10,770 nt of DNA from JBBCJM01 sp037190175 (lineage in GTDB: Bacteria > Pseudomonadota > Alphaproteobacteria > Rhodobacterales > Rhodobacteraceae), in the NCBI GenBank assembly GCA_037190175.1, contig JBBCJM010000269.1, positions 1 to 10,770 of the forward strand, given 5' to 3'. Both the position numbers and the translations under genes were made by a program. Under the pieces are notes generated by a model. That model searched no databases, was not told where the DNA came from, and saw nothing but the letters and a program-made list of their open reading frames with translations. Positions 1-6,317 of the stretch are shown piece by piece (position 1 is the stretch's first letter; every line of letters begins with the position of its first letter).

Positions 1-54
1 CCCCCGGCGCTCACCGCAAAGCCGCCGTCCGACAGATGGCCCGAGCGCGGGGTC

Positions 55-129
55 CAAGGGGGGCGGCAGCCCCCCTTGCCTGGCCCAACGCCCGGAGCGG
101 AAGGCGACGGGGGGCGGGAGCGCCCCCGG
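55..129. terminator. Two strong hairpins downstream of the amidase gene
   Basis: Two GC-rich palindromes lie just past the amidase stop codon. The one nearer the gene pairs 110-116 with 121-127 (7 bp, loop GGAG). The farther one pairs 55-64 with 69-78 (10 bp perfect stem, tetraloop GGCA). Neither is followed by a clear T-tract on the minus strand, so intrinsic termination is possible but not certain; they may equally be copies of a dispersed intergenic palindrome that stabilises 3' ends. The first 54 bases of the window hold no gene I can support; they may be the edge of a neighbouring gene cut by the window. Confidence 0.55.
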
Positions 130-130
130 C

Positions 131-1540
131 TCAGCCCGGCGGCGGGCGCCGGCCCGGCCAGTCGGTGGCGGCGTGGTAGGCGCGGCCCAGCGCCAGCACC
201 GCCCCGTCCGCCCCCGCCGGCCCGATCAGCTGGAACCCCGTGGGCAGGCCCTGCGGCCCGAAGCCCGCGGGGCAGGCCAGCGCGGGCAGGCCGATCAGGC
301 TGACCGGCACCACCACCTCCATCCAGCGGTGATAGGTGTCCATCTGGCGGTCGCCGATCCGCTCGGGCCAGCGCCATTCCACCGGAAAGGGCCAGACCTG
401 CGCCGCGGGCAGCACCAGCGCGTCGAACCGCTGGAAGAGCCGCGCGGCGCGGGCGTACCAGCGGCTGCGGGTCTCGCTGGCGCGGTAGACCGCCGCCGCC
501 CCCAGCCCCTGGCCCTGCTCGATCTCCCACCGGCTTTCCGGCTTCAGCCGTGCGCGTTTCGCCGGATCCTCCCACAGCGCCCACCTGGCCCCGGCGTTGA
601 GGAAGGCGCGCAGCGTGGTCCAGGCCTCCCACAATTCCTCCGCCGGGAACGGGGGCGGCACTTCCTCCACCACCGCGCCCATGTCCTCGAACACCCCCAG
701 CGCGGAACGGCAGAGGTCGAGGATCCCCGGCTCGGTCGCCCAGGCCCCGCCCCAGTCGCCCAGCCAGCCGATCCGCTTTCCGCGCGGATCCGCCGGGGGC
801 CGCCCGGCACAGCCTTCCGCCACCCGGCCGAAGGGAACCAGCGGCGAAGGGCCGGCCAGCACGTCGAGCAGGATCGCCAGATCCTCCGGCTCCCGCGCCA
901 TCGGGCCTTCGGTGGCCAGCGTCGCCATATGGGTGTCGCCCACCGGATCCCCCGGCACCAGCCCCCAGGTGGGGCGGAAGCCGTAGACGTTGCAGAAGGC
1001 CGCGGGGTTCCTCAGCGAGCCCATCATGTCCGACCCGTCGGCCAGGGGCACCATCCGCGCCGCCAGCGCCGCCGCCGCCCCGCCCGAGGAACCCCCCGCG
1101 CTGCGCCCGGGATCATAGGGGTTGCGGGTCGCCCCGAAGACCTCGTTGAAGGTATGGCTGCCGTGGCCCCATTCGGGCGTGTTGGTCCTGGCGGTGAAGA
1201 TCGCCCCCGCCGCCCGCATCCGCGCCGCGATCAGGTCGTCGGCCGGCGCCGTGAAACCGGCGAACAAGGGCGAGCCCCAGGTGGTGCGCATCCCCCTGAC
1301 CGCCACCAGATCCTTCACCGCCAGCGGCAGGCCCCAGAGCGGCCCCCGCGCCGGCTGCCCGTCCAGCGCGCGGGCCTCGGCCATCAGCGCATCGGGGTCG
1401 CGGGCCGAGACCAGCGCATTGATCCCCGGGTTGCGCGCCACCACCCGCTCCAGATGCGCCGCCATCACCTCGGAAGGCGCGATCCCGCCCGCCCGCAGCA
1501 GCGCCAGCAGCGCCCCCGCGCCCATGTCCATCGGATGCAT
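131..1540 (-). CDS. Amidase (amidase signature family)
   Basis: This 469-residue protein is an amidase-signature (AS) family hydrolase, which cleaves carboxamide bonds using a Lys-cisSer-Ser triad. The triad is visible as Lys76 (in LPLAVKDL), Ser151 (in GGSSGG) and Ser175 (in DMMGSLRNPA); the 24-residue spacing between the two serines equals that in fatty acid amide hydrolase. The length is normal for the family and no signal peptide is seen, so it should be cytoplasmic. The ATG at 1540 is chosen because the purine-rich AAGGGGGGAG stands a few bases upstream; the reading frame continues upstream into the previous gene but without homology. It begins 26 bp after the AbrB-family gene and is probably the last gene of that operon. 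The substrate cannot be read from the sequence; AS enzymes cover short aliphatic amides, aryl amides, carbamates and Glu-tRNA(Gln) amidation, and the absence of gatC/gatB nearby argues against GatA. Confidence 0.93.
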   Translation of the reverse strand: MHPMDMGAGALLALLRAGGIAPSEVMAAHLERVVARNPGINALVSARDPDALMAEARALDGQPARGPLWGLPLAVKDLVAVRGMRTTWGSPLFAGFTAPADDLIAARMRAAGAIFTARTNTPEWGHGSHTFNEVFGATRNPYDPGRSAGGSSGGAAAALAARMVPLADGSDMMGSLRNPAAFCNVYGFRPTWGLVPGDPVGDTHMATLATEGPMAREPEDLAILLDVLAGPSPLVPFGRVAEGCAGRPPADPRGKRIGWLGDWGGAWATEPGILDLCRSALGVFEDMGAVVEEVPPPFPAEELWEAWTTLRAFLNAGARWALWEDPAKRARLKPESRWEIEQGQGLGAAAVYRASETRSRWYARAARLFQRFDALVLPAAQVWPFPVEWRWPERIGDRQMDTYHRWMEVVVPVSLIGLPALACPAGFGPQGLPTGFQLIGPAGADGAVLALGRAYHAATDWPGRRPPPG

Positions 1541-1566
1541 CGGCTCCCCCCTTTTCCCGGGCCAGG

Positions 1567-2589
1567 CTACCTGCCGAACCAGCGCGCGACCACCGGGGCC
1601 AGCACGATCACCATGATCACCCGCAACAGGTGGTGGCTGACCACGAAGGCCAGATCCGCCCCGGCGATGATGGCGATCACCACCATCTCGGCCTGCCCGC
1701 CCGGCAGGAAGGCCAGGAAGGCGTCGAGCGCGGGCGCCGCGCCCGCCAGGATCACCAGCTCGATGAAGACGAGGCTGACCGCCGCCAGCACCAGCGCATA
1801 GACCAGCCCCGCCACCACGTCGACGCGCAGCTCGCGCAGGGTGATCCCGGCATAGCGCACCCCGGCCGAAAGCCCGATGAAGAACTGCGCGCCCCAGATG
1901 ATCTCGGCCGGCGGCCGGGTGGTGACGATGCCGGCCAGCGACAGCGCCGCGGTCAGGATCATCGGCCCCAGGATCGCGGCGCCGAAAAGGCCCACCCGTT
2001 CGGCGATCCGCCAGCCGGCGATCCCCGCCACCACCATCAGCGCGATCTGCACCGGGTCGGTCTCGGCCGCCGGCCGCCCGGGCGCCTGGGTGAGGTCGAG
2101 CTGCCACCAGTAAACCATCAGCACCGGCGCCACGCTGACGATGACCAGCACCCGCGTGGCCTGGATCAGCGACAGCGCCCGCACGTCCGCCCCGGCCTCC
2201 TGCCCGAAGACGATCATGTCCTGCAGGCCCCCCGGCATGGCGGCGTACCAGGCGGTCGGATGGTCGAAGCCGAAGCCGCGGCGGAAGAGCGGATAGCCCA
2301 CCGCCCCGATCAGCGCCACGAAGACCGGCACCAGCGCCAGCGAGGCCGCCATTCCCGGCACCCGGCCCATGAGGTCGGGGGTGATCGAGGCGCCCACCGC
2401 CACGCCCAGGAAGGTGCGCATCACGCTGCCGACCAGCCCGGCGTCGCGCATCCGCGCGCCCGCCAGCCCCGCCACCAGGCAGGCTGCCATGGGCCCCAGC
2501 AGCAGGGGCAGCGGCGCGCCGGCCACCCAGAAGAGCGCGCCGCCCGCCGCGGCGATCGCCAGGGCCTGAAGCTGCGCCCGGTCAGCCAT
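1567..2589 (-). CDS. AbrB-family integral membrane protein (AbrB duplication domain)
   Basis: This 340-residue protein is almost entirely hydrophobic, with roughly ten membrane segments arranged as two similar halves. Typical family features are a glycine/proline-rich LPLLLGPM segment near residue 30, a matching GAAILGPMILTAAL segment in the second half, and the PGGLQDMIVFGQEAGAD and LPGGQAEMVVIAIIAGAD pair, one per half. These mark the PF05145/COG3180 family named after E. coli AbrB (once linked to aidB regulation; in some annotations called ammonia monooxygenase-like). Databases often label it a transcriptional regulator, but nothing here looks DNA-binding; a transport role is an inference. 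The start at 2589 overlaps the end of the PqiA-like gene by 8 bp, indicating translational coupling, and the amidase follows after 26 bp. Substrate is unknown. Confidence 0.88.
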   Translation of the reverse strand: MADRAQLQALAIAAAGGALFWVAGAPLPLLLGPMAACLVAGLAGARMRDAGLVGSVMRTFLGVAVGASITPDLMGRVPGMAASLALVPVFVALIGAVGYPLFRRGFGFDHPTAWYAAMPGGLQDMIVFGQEAGADVRALSLIQATRVLVIVSVAPVLMVYWWQLDLTQAPGRPAAETDPVQIALMVVAGIAGWRIAERVGLFGAAILGPMILTAALSLAGIVTTRPPAEIIWGAQFFIGLSAGVRYAGITLRELRVDVVAGLVYALVLAAVSLVFIELVILAGAAPALDAFLAFLPGGQAEMVVIAIIAGADLAFVVSHHLLRVIMVIVLAPVVARWFGR

Positions 2590-3061
2590 GCGGATGCCCC
2601 CGGGGGCGTTCGGACAGCAGCGACAGGACCAGCGAGCCCAGCACGCAGGCGGTGAAGAGCCAGAGCCCCCAGCCCATGGCGATCGTGCCGCCGTCCATCC
2701 CCTTGAACAGCGCCACATAGACCGCGATCAGGAACACGTCGGCCATGGCGAAGCGGCCGATGTGCCACAGGATGCCCGCGACCCGGGGCGACAGGAGCCG
2801 CAGGAGGATCAGCCCGGTGCCCAGCACCTTGACCGTGGGCGCCACGATGGCGGCGAAGGTCAGCACGAGGCCCAGCGCCGCATCCTCGGCCCAGACCGAC
2901 TGCAGGGTGGAGATGAGCGTCAGGTCGGTGCCCGAGGCCCAGAAGGCCAGCCGCACCTTCACCGTCATCAGCGGCGCGAACCAGGCCACCGGGAACAGCA
3001 CCGCCAGCACCGCGGTCAGCGCGATCAGCAGGGAGCGGCGCAAGGGAGGGGAGGTCGGCAT
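2582..3061 (-). CDS. PqiA-like inner membrane protein (paraquat-inducible protein A family)
   Basis: This 159-residue protein has about four membrane segments and the family signature around residues 98-120, WHIGRFAMADVFLIAVYVALF, matching the W-x(5)-M-x-DVF-x(n)-K pattern of PqiA domains (PF04403). It contains one such domain, against two in E. coli PqiA, and lacks the CxxC zinc-ribbon cysteines that precede each domain there, so it is a minimal member. PqiA proteins support intermembrane lipid transport together with MCE proteins; no MCE gene is in this window, but MlaE/MlaF homologues lie about 570 bp upstream on the same strand. The frame is open further upstream to 3205, but that part encodes the palindromic repeat rather than protein-like sequence, so ATG 3061 is preferred despite the absence of a clear ribosome binding site. 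A strong hairpin stands 22 bases upstream of the start. It is the first gene of a pqiA-like/abrB-like/amidase group. Confidence 0.82.
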   Translation of the reverse strand: MPTSPPLRRSLLIALTAVLAVLFPVAWFAPLMTVKVRLAFWASGTDLTLISTLQSVWAEDAALGLVLTFAAIVAPTVKVLGTGLILLRLLSPRVAGILWHIGRFAMADVFLIAVYVALFKGMDGGTIAMGWGLWLFTACVLGSLVLSLLSERPRGHPHG

Positions 3062-3082
3062 GACGGCCGCGACATTAGCCGG

Positions 3083-3118
3083 CCCCGCCGGGAGGGCAAG
3101 CCCGGCGGGGCGCTTGCC
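3083..3118. promoter_or_regulatory. Two mutually exclusive hairpins in the PqiA-like gene leader
   Basis: CCCCGCCGGG at 3083-3092 is a perfect 10-bp inverted repeat with 3101-3110 (loop of 8). GGCAAGC at 3095-3101 is a perfect 7-bp inverted repeat with GCTTGCC at 3112-3118 (loop of 10). The second repeat uses the loop and one edge of the first, so both cannot form at once. The structures end 22 bases before the ATG at 3061. This could be a leader attenuator, a terminator of the upstream operon, or simply a palindromic repeat; the sequence does not decide. Confidence 0.45.
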
Positions 3119-3124
3119 GGAACC

Positions 3125-3267
3125 CCGGGGGGCCGTCTGCCCCCCGGACCCCCCGAGGATATTTGGAACACCAAAGAAAGGAGTAAGGGGGACAATTTGA
3201 ATCAAACTTTCCCTCTTTCTTGCTGGAAATATCCCGCGGGGGGTCTGGGGGGCAGACGGCCCCCCGG
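3125..3267. repeat. Long imperfect inverted repeat, two facing copies of an intergenic palindrome
   Basis: Arms 3125-3164 and 3227-3267 are reverse complements with about one single-base indel and a few mismatches. Each arm contains its own hairpin (3125-3132 with 3140-3147, and 3247-3252 with 3260-3265; both have G6/C6 cores and 7-base loops) followed in its own direction by a run of C, then GAGGATATTT or GCGGGATATTT. The 62-base spacer is AT-richer than its surroundings and has further partial symmetry (AAGAAAGG against CTCTTTCTT, and TTTGA-A-TCAAA centred at 3201). The right copy begins 21 bp after the stop codon of the 115-residue protein and reads in the same direction, so it is a plausible terminator for the alr-mla operon. 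I recall similar ATATTT-tailed palindromes as common at Rhodobacterales gene ends, but could not search for them. Confidence 0.75.
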
Positions 3268-3287
3268 CGCTCTCCGCCCGTGCATGG

Positions 3288-3635
3288 TCAGCCGAGTTCC
3301 AGCCCCGCCAGCACCAGCCCCAGCGCGGCCAGCGCGAACAGGCCCGCGCGGGCCGGCAGCCCCGCGCCCTCGACCCCGCGCAGGCGCCACAGCGCCAGCA
3401 TGGCGGCCGCGATCAGCAGCCCCGCGCCCAGCGCCACCGCGGCATCCGGCGGGCTCGCCCCCGCGGCGCGGATCCGCATCATCAGCGAGGGCCCGCCCGC
3501 CAGCGCCAGCGCGGCCGCCAGCAGCACCGCCGCGCGGCCCGCGCGCCCCGCGGTCAAGGCCGCCAGCGCCACCCAGACCATGCAGAGGATCGCCGCCGCC
3601 CCGGCCGCCAGCAGGAGCAGCGCCGAAAGCGGCAT
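3288..3635 (-). CDS. Small hydrophobic membrane protein of unknown function, coupled to mlaF
   Basis: I do not recognise this 115-residue protein. It is rich in Ala, Leu and Gly and reads as four membrane segments (about residues 3-26, 32-50, 63-85 and 92-113) with short charged turns, including an MRIRAAG loop between the second and third. No catalytic or metal-binding motif is visible. Its ATG at 3635-3633 shares one base with the TGA of the ATP-binding gene (TGATG), which strongly suggests it is a real gene translated by re-initiation. It is the last gene of the alr-mlaE-mlaF group and is followed by a hairpin repeat. By position it could be an accessory membrane part of the lipid transporter, but that is inference only. 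Confidence 0.72.
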   Translation of the reverse strand: MPLSALLLLAAGAAAILCMVWVALAALTAGRAGRAAVLLAAALALAGGPSLMMRIRAAGASPPDAAVALGAGLLIAAAMLALWRLRGVEGAGLPARAGLFALAALGLVLAGLELG

Positions 3636-4381
3636 CAGCGAACCGAGGGGATCGGCCCCTCGGCGCGGCCGTGGATGAACTGCTGCACGTAAGGGTCCGG
3701 CGTCGCGTCCATTTCCGCCACCGTCCCGGTCCAGCGGATCACGCCCCCGTGCAGCATCGCCACCCGGTCGGCGATGGCGCGGACCGAGGTCATGTCATGG
3801 GTGATGGTGATCGCGGTCGCGCCCATCTCGGTCACGATCTCGCGGATCAGCTCGTTGATCACCCCCGACATGATGGGGTCCAACCCGGTGGTGGGCTCGT
3901 CGAAGAAGATGATCCCGGGCTCGGCGGCGATGGCGCGGGCCAGGCCCACCCGCTTCTGCATCCCGCCCGAGAGCTCGGCCGGATAGAGGTCGGCCACCCG
4001 CGGCTCCAGCCCCACGCGGGCGAGCTTGGCGATGGCGATCTGCCGCGCCTCGGCCTTGGGGCGCTTCAGCCGCCCGCGCAGCAGGCGGAAGGCCACGTTC
4101 TCCCACACCCGCAGGCTGTCGAACAGCGCGCCGCCCTGGAACAGCATCCCGAAGCGGGCCAGGAAGGCGTCGCGGTCCCCTGCCCCCACGTCCGCCCCGT
4201 CCACGGTGATCGTGCCGGCCTCCGGCGTCACCAGCCCCAGGATGCATTTCAGCAGCACCGACTTGCCGGTCCCCGAGCCGCCGATCACCACGGTGGAGGT
4301 GCCGCGCGCCACCGACAGGTCCACCCCCCGCAGCACGCGGTTCGGACCGAAGGATTTGTGGACGCCGGAAAGCTCGATCAT
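3635..4381 (-). CDS. mlaF: MlaF-type ABC transporter ATP-binding protein
   Basis: This 248-residue cytoplasmic ATPase powers an MlaE-type lipid transporter in the inner membrane. Visible motifs in order: Walker A GGSGTGKS (residues 34-41, Lys40), Q-loop in MLFQGGALFDSL, ABC signature LSGGM (137-141) continuing QKRVGLARAIA, Walker B IIFFDEP with Asp161-Glu162, D-loop TGLDP, and the switch His195 in ITHDM. The FQGGALFDSLRVWENVAF stretch and LSGGMQKR are characteristic of the MlaF/Ttg2A branch that serves MCE systems in retrograde or anterograde phospholipid movement between membranes. Length is slightly below E. coli MlaF (about 270). The start codon at 4381 overlaps the permease stop by 4 bp (ATGA), and its own stop shares a base with the next gene, so translation is coupled. 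No MlaD, MlaC or MlaB gene is adjacent. Confidence 0.93.
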   Translation of the reverse strand: MIELSGVHKSFGPNRVLRGVDLSVARGTSTVVIGGSGTGKSVLLKCILGLVTPEAGTITVDGADVGAGDRDAFLARFGMLFQGGALFDSLRVWENVAFRLLRGRLKRPKAEARQIAIAKLARVGLEPRVADLYPAELSGGMQKRVGLARAIAAEPGIIFFDEPTTGLDPIMSGVINELIREIVTEMGATAITITHDMTSVRAIADRVAMLHGGVIRWTGTVAEMDATPDPYVQQFIHGRAEGPIPSVR

Positions 4382-5154
4382 GCCGAGAAGAACAGTTCGG
4401 TCAGCAGGTAGTTGGCGGCCAGGATCAGCACCGAGGCCGCCACCACCGCCGCCTTGGTGGCCCGCCCCACGCCCATGGCGCCGCGGCCCGAGTTCATCCC
4501 GTGCCAGCAGCCCATCAGCGCCACCAGGAAGCCGAACACCGCCCCCTTCACCAGCCCCGAGCCCACGTCCCAGGTTTCCAGGAAATCCACGGTGTTGCGC
4601 AGGTAGGCGGCCGAGTTGAAGCCCAGCCGGGTGATCCCCACCAGCCAGCCGCCCATGATCCCGATGGCATCGCCCACCGCCACCAGCACCGGCATGGAAA
4701 GCGTGGCGGCCAGTACCCGGGGCACCGCGAGGTATTTCAGCGGATGGGTGGAAAGCGTCACCAGCGCGTCGATCTGCTCGGTCACCTTCATGGTGCCGAT
4801 CTCGGCGGCGATGGAGGAGGCGACGCGGGCCGCCACCATCAGCCCGCCCAGCACCGGGCCCAGTTCGCGCACCATGCCGATGGCCACGATCTGCGGCACC
4901 GCCACCTCGGCCCCGAAGCGCGAGGATCCGGCGTAGATCTGCAGGGCCAGCGCGCCGCCGGTGAAAAGCGCGGTCATGCCGACGACCGGCAGGCTCAGCC
5001 AGCCGATGTGCAGCAGCGCATGGCCGAACTCGCGGGGATAGAACGGCGGGCGGGCGAGGTGCGTTACCACCAGCACCGCATAGATCGCCACGCGGCCCAC
5101 CAGCGCCAGCGCCGCCAGCACCGGCCGGCCGATGGCGGCCAGCATGGCAGTCAC
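4378..5154 (-). CDS. mlaE: MlaE-type ABC transporter permease
   Basis: This 258-residue inner membrane protein belongs to the MlaE/Ttg2B permease family (PF02405). It shows an N-terminal interfacial helix, then the family core: GMTALFTGGALALQIY, the loop VRELGPVLGGLMVAARVASS followed by AAEIGTMKVTEQIDAL (the conserved cytoplasmic coupling region that contacts the ATPase), and C-terminal segments around residues 150-175, 200-220 and 236-256; about five to six membrane helices in all. It would form a dimer with two MlaF subunits and pass phospholipids to or from an MCE protein. The GTG at 5154 is preferred because GTGA overlaps the alr stop by 4 bp; ATG at 5145 (fourth codon) is an alternative. 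No N-terminal STAS-like extension is present, so MlaB function, if any, is encoded elsewhere. Confidence 0.92.
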   Translation of the reverse strand: MTAMLAAIGRPVLAALALVGRVAIYAVLVVTHLARPPFYPREFGHALLHIGWLSLPVVGMTALFTGGALALQIYAGSSRFGAEVAVPQIVAIGMVRELGPVLGGLMVAARVASSIAAEIGTMKVTEQIDALVTLSTHPLKYLAVPRVLAATLSMPVLVAVGDAIGIMGGWLVGITRLGFNSAAYLRNTVDFLETWDVGSGLVKGAVFGFLVALMGCWHGMNSGRGAMGVGRATKAAVVAASVLILAANYLLTELFFSA

Positions 5155-6200
5155 GCCGCGCCCTCGACATAGCGGCGGGCGTAGCGGTGGCCCAGCGAGG
5201 TCAGGATCTCGTAGCCGATGGTCTCGGCCGCCGCGGCGAGGTCATCGACCGACTGGTGCGGGCCGAGGATGTCCAGCGACCGCGGCTCCTCGGCCAAGTG
5301 GGTCACGTCCACCCCGATCAGGTCCATCGACACCCGCCCCGCCACCGGGCAAGGCACCTCGCCCGCCCAGAGCACCGCGCGGTGCGACAGCGCCCGGTGC
5401 AGCCCGTCGGCATAGCCGCCCGAGACGGTGGCGATCCGCGCCGGCGCCTCGGCCACCCAGGTGCAGCCGTAGCCCACCGCCTCGCCGGGGGTCAGGTCGC
5501 GCACCTGCACCACCGGCAGGCTGAGCCCGACCACCCGCGCCGCGCCCTCGAAGGGCAGCCCGCCATAGAGTCCCACCCCCGGCCGCGTCAGGTCGAAATG
5601 CCAGCGCGGGCCCAGCAGGATCCCCCCCGTGGCGGACAGCGAGCGCGGCAGGTCGGTGCCGTCGGTCAGCTGGTGGAACACGGCCAGTTGCGCCTCGTTC
5701 ATCGGATGCTCGGGCTCGTCGGCGCAGGCGAGGTGGCTCATCAAGAGTTCCGGCCCGGCCTCCAGCACGAAGGCCGCCACCGCCTCCCACTCCGCCGGCT
5801 CCATCCCCAGCCGGTTCATGCCGGTGTCGAGCTGCACCCCGAACGGGTGGCCCGGCAGCGCCTCCAGATGCCGGGTCACCTGGTCGATCGAGTTCAGCAT
5901 CGGCGTCAGGTCGAGGTCGCCGATCATGTCGGTGTCGCCGGCCATATGGCCCGAGAAGACGCAGATCTGCGGCCCCGGCCCCAGGGCCTGGCGCACCTGC
6001 GCGCCCTCCTCCGCCACCGCCACGAAGAACCGCCGCGCCCCGGCCTGCGCCAGCGCACGCGCCACCCGGCCCACCCCCAGCCCATAGGCATCGGCCTTGA
6101 CCACCGCCCCGGTCTGGGTGCCGCCCGAGGACAGCCGATCCAGCGCCCGCCAGTTGGCACAAAGCGCGTCGAGGTCGATGGTCAGGGTTCCGGTGGACAT
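5151..6200 (-). CDS. alr: Alanine racemase
   Basis: This 349-residue PLP enzyme interconverts L- and D-alanine, supplying D-Ala for peptidoglycan. The PLP lysine is Lys35 in AVVKADAYGLG, in an N-terminal TIM barrel; the second catalytic base is Tyr244 in VGYGCTW at the start of the C-terminal beta domain. Other family marks are QLDTGMNRLG (123-132), SHLACAD (155-161), RPGVGLYGG (206-214), and GRVSMDLIGVDVT near the C-terminus, which in characterised racemases follows the PLP and active-site region. Length is slightly short of the usual 360-370 but complete. ATG 6200 is chosen because GGGAGG lies about 10-15 bases upstream; the longer frame to 6251 adds only low-complexity sequence. It heads the alr-mlaE-mlaF-115aa group. 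In E. coli alr directly follows dnaB; here a divergent metal ATPase separates the two, so alr needs its own promoter. Confidence 0.96.
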   Translation of the reverse strand: MSTGTLTIDLDALCANWRALDRLSSGGTQTGAVVKADAYGLGVGRVARALAQAGARRFFVAVAEEGAQVRQALGPGPQICVFSGHMAGDTDMIGDLDLTPMLNSIDQVTRHLEALPGHPFGVQLDTGMNRLGMEPAEWEAVAAFVLEAGPELLMSHLACADEPEHPMNEAQLAVFHQLTDGTDLPRSLSATGGILLGPRWHFDLTRPGVGLYGGLPFEGAARVVGLSLPVVQVRDLTPGEAVGYGCTWVAEAPARIATVSGGYADGLHRALSHRAVLWAGEVPCPVAGRVSMDLIGVDVTHLAEEPRSLDILGPHQSVDDLAAAAETIGYEILTSLGHRYARRYVEGAA

Positions 6201-6217
6201 TGGCGGGGCCTCCCAAG

Positions 6218-6252
6218 CCGCCCTTCTCGGCAGCCCGGCGGGCGGGGTCAAG
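6218..6252 (-). promoter_or_regulatory. Candidate alr promoter with CTTGAC -35 element
   Basis: On the minus strand, CTTGAC at 6252-6247 matches the alphaproteobacterial housekeeping -35 consensus and is followed, after about 17 bases, by CGAGAA (around 6229-6224), which is a poor -10. It sits at a suitable distance upstream of the alr start at 6200 and is the best -35 I can find in the alr/ATPase divergent region. The weak -10 keeps confidence low. Confidence 0.3.
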
Positions 6253-6253
6253 G

Positions 6254-6308
6254 GGGAAAGCCGGCTGCGTCACTTTCCCGCTTGCCGCCCTGCGGGAAAG
6301 GCGCAAGC
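6254..6308. promoter_or_regulatory. Competing inverted repeats between alr and the metal ATPase
   Basis: Three short complementary blocks share a centre. GGGAAAG (6254-6260) can pair with CTTTCCC (6273-6279; loop of 12). The same CTTTCCCGC (6273-6281) can instead pair perfectly with GCGGGAAAG (6292-6300; loop of 10). GCTTGC (6280-6285) can pair with GCAAGC (6303-6308). The alternatives exclude each other. The block ends 9 bases before the ATPase start at 6318, so if it is in the ATPase mRNA it lies next to the ribosome binding site; it could also be an operator or an insertion-associated repeat. Confidence 0.45.
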
Positions 6309-6317
6309 AAGGGCGGG

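Noticed and set aside
1..54. A fragment of another gene at the left edge
   Set aside because: Several frames are open over this short stretch and none shows a recognisable motif or a decisive start or stop.
1541..2107. The amidase frame extending far upstream, suggesting a fusion protein
   Set aside because: The extension is out-of-frame translation of the AbrB-family gene; a good ribosome binding site precedes ATG 1540.
1567..2589. Reading the AbrB-family protein as a DNA-binding regulator like Bacillus AbrB
   Set aside because: The protein is a polytopic membrane protein; it shares only the name with the small Bacillus regulator.
3062..3205. An N-terminal extension of the PqiA-like protein to 3205
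   Set aside because: The added residues come from the palindromic repeat and a hairpin; family similarity begins only after the ATG at 3061.
3083..3267. A CRISPR array or integration site
   Set aside because: There are only two facing, inverted copies, with no regularly spaced direct repeats, no cas genes, no tRNA and no integrase.
2588..4411. A 607-codon plus-strand open frame opposite the PqiA-like and MlaF genes
   Set aside because: It is antisense to well-supported genes and to the palindromes, with the Arg/His/Gln/Pro-rich composition expected of shadow frames in very GC-rich DNA.
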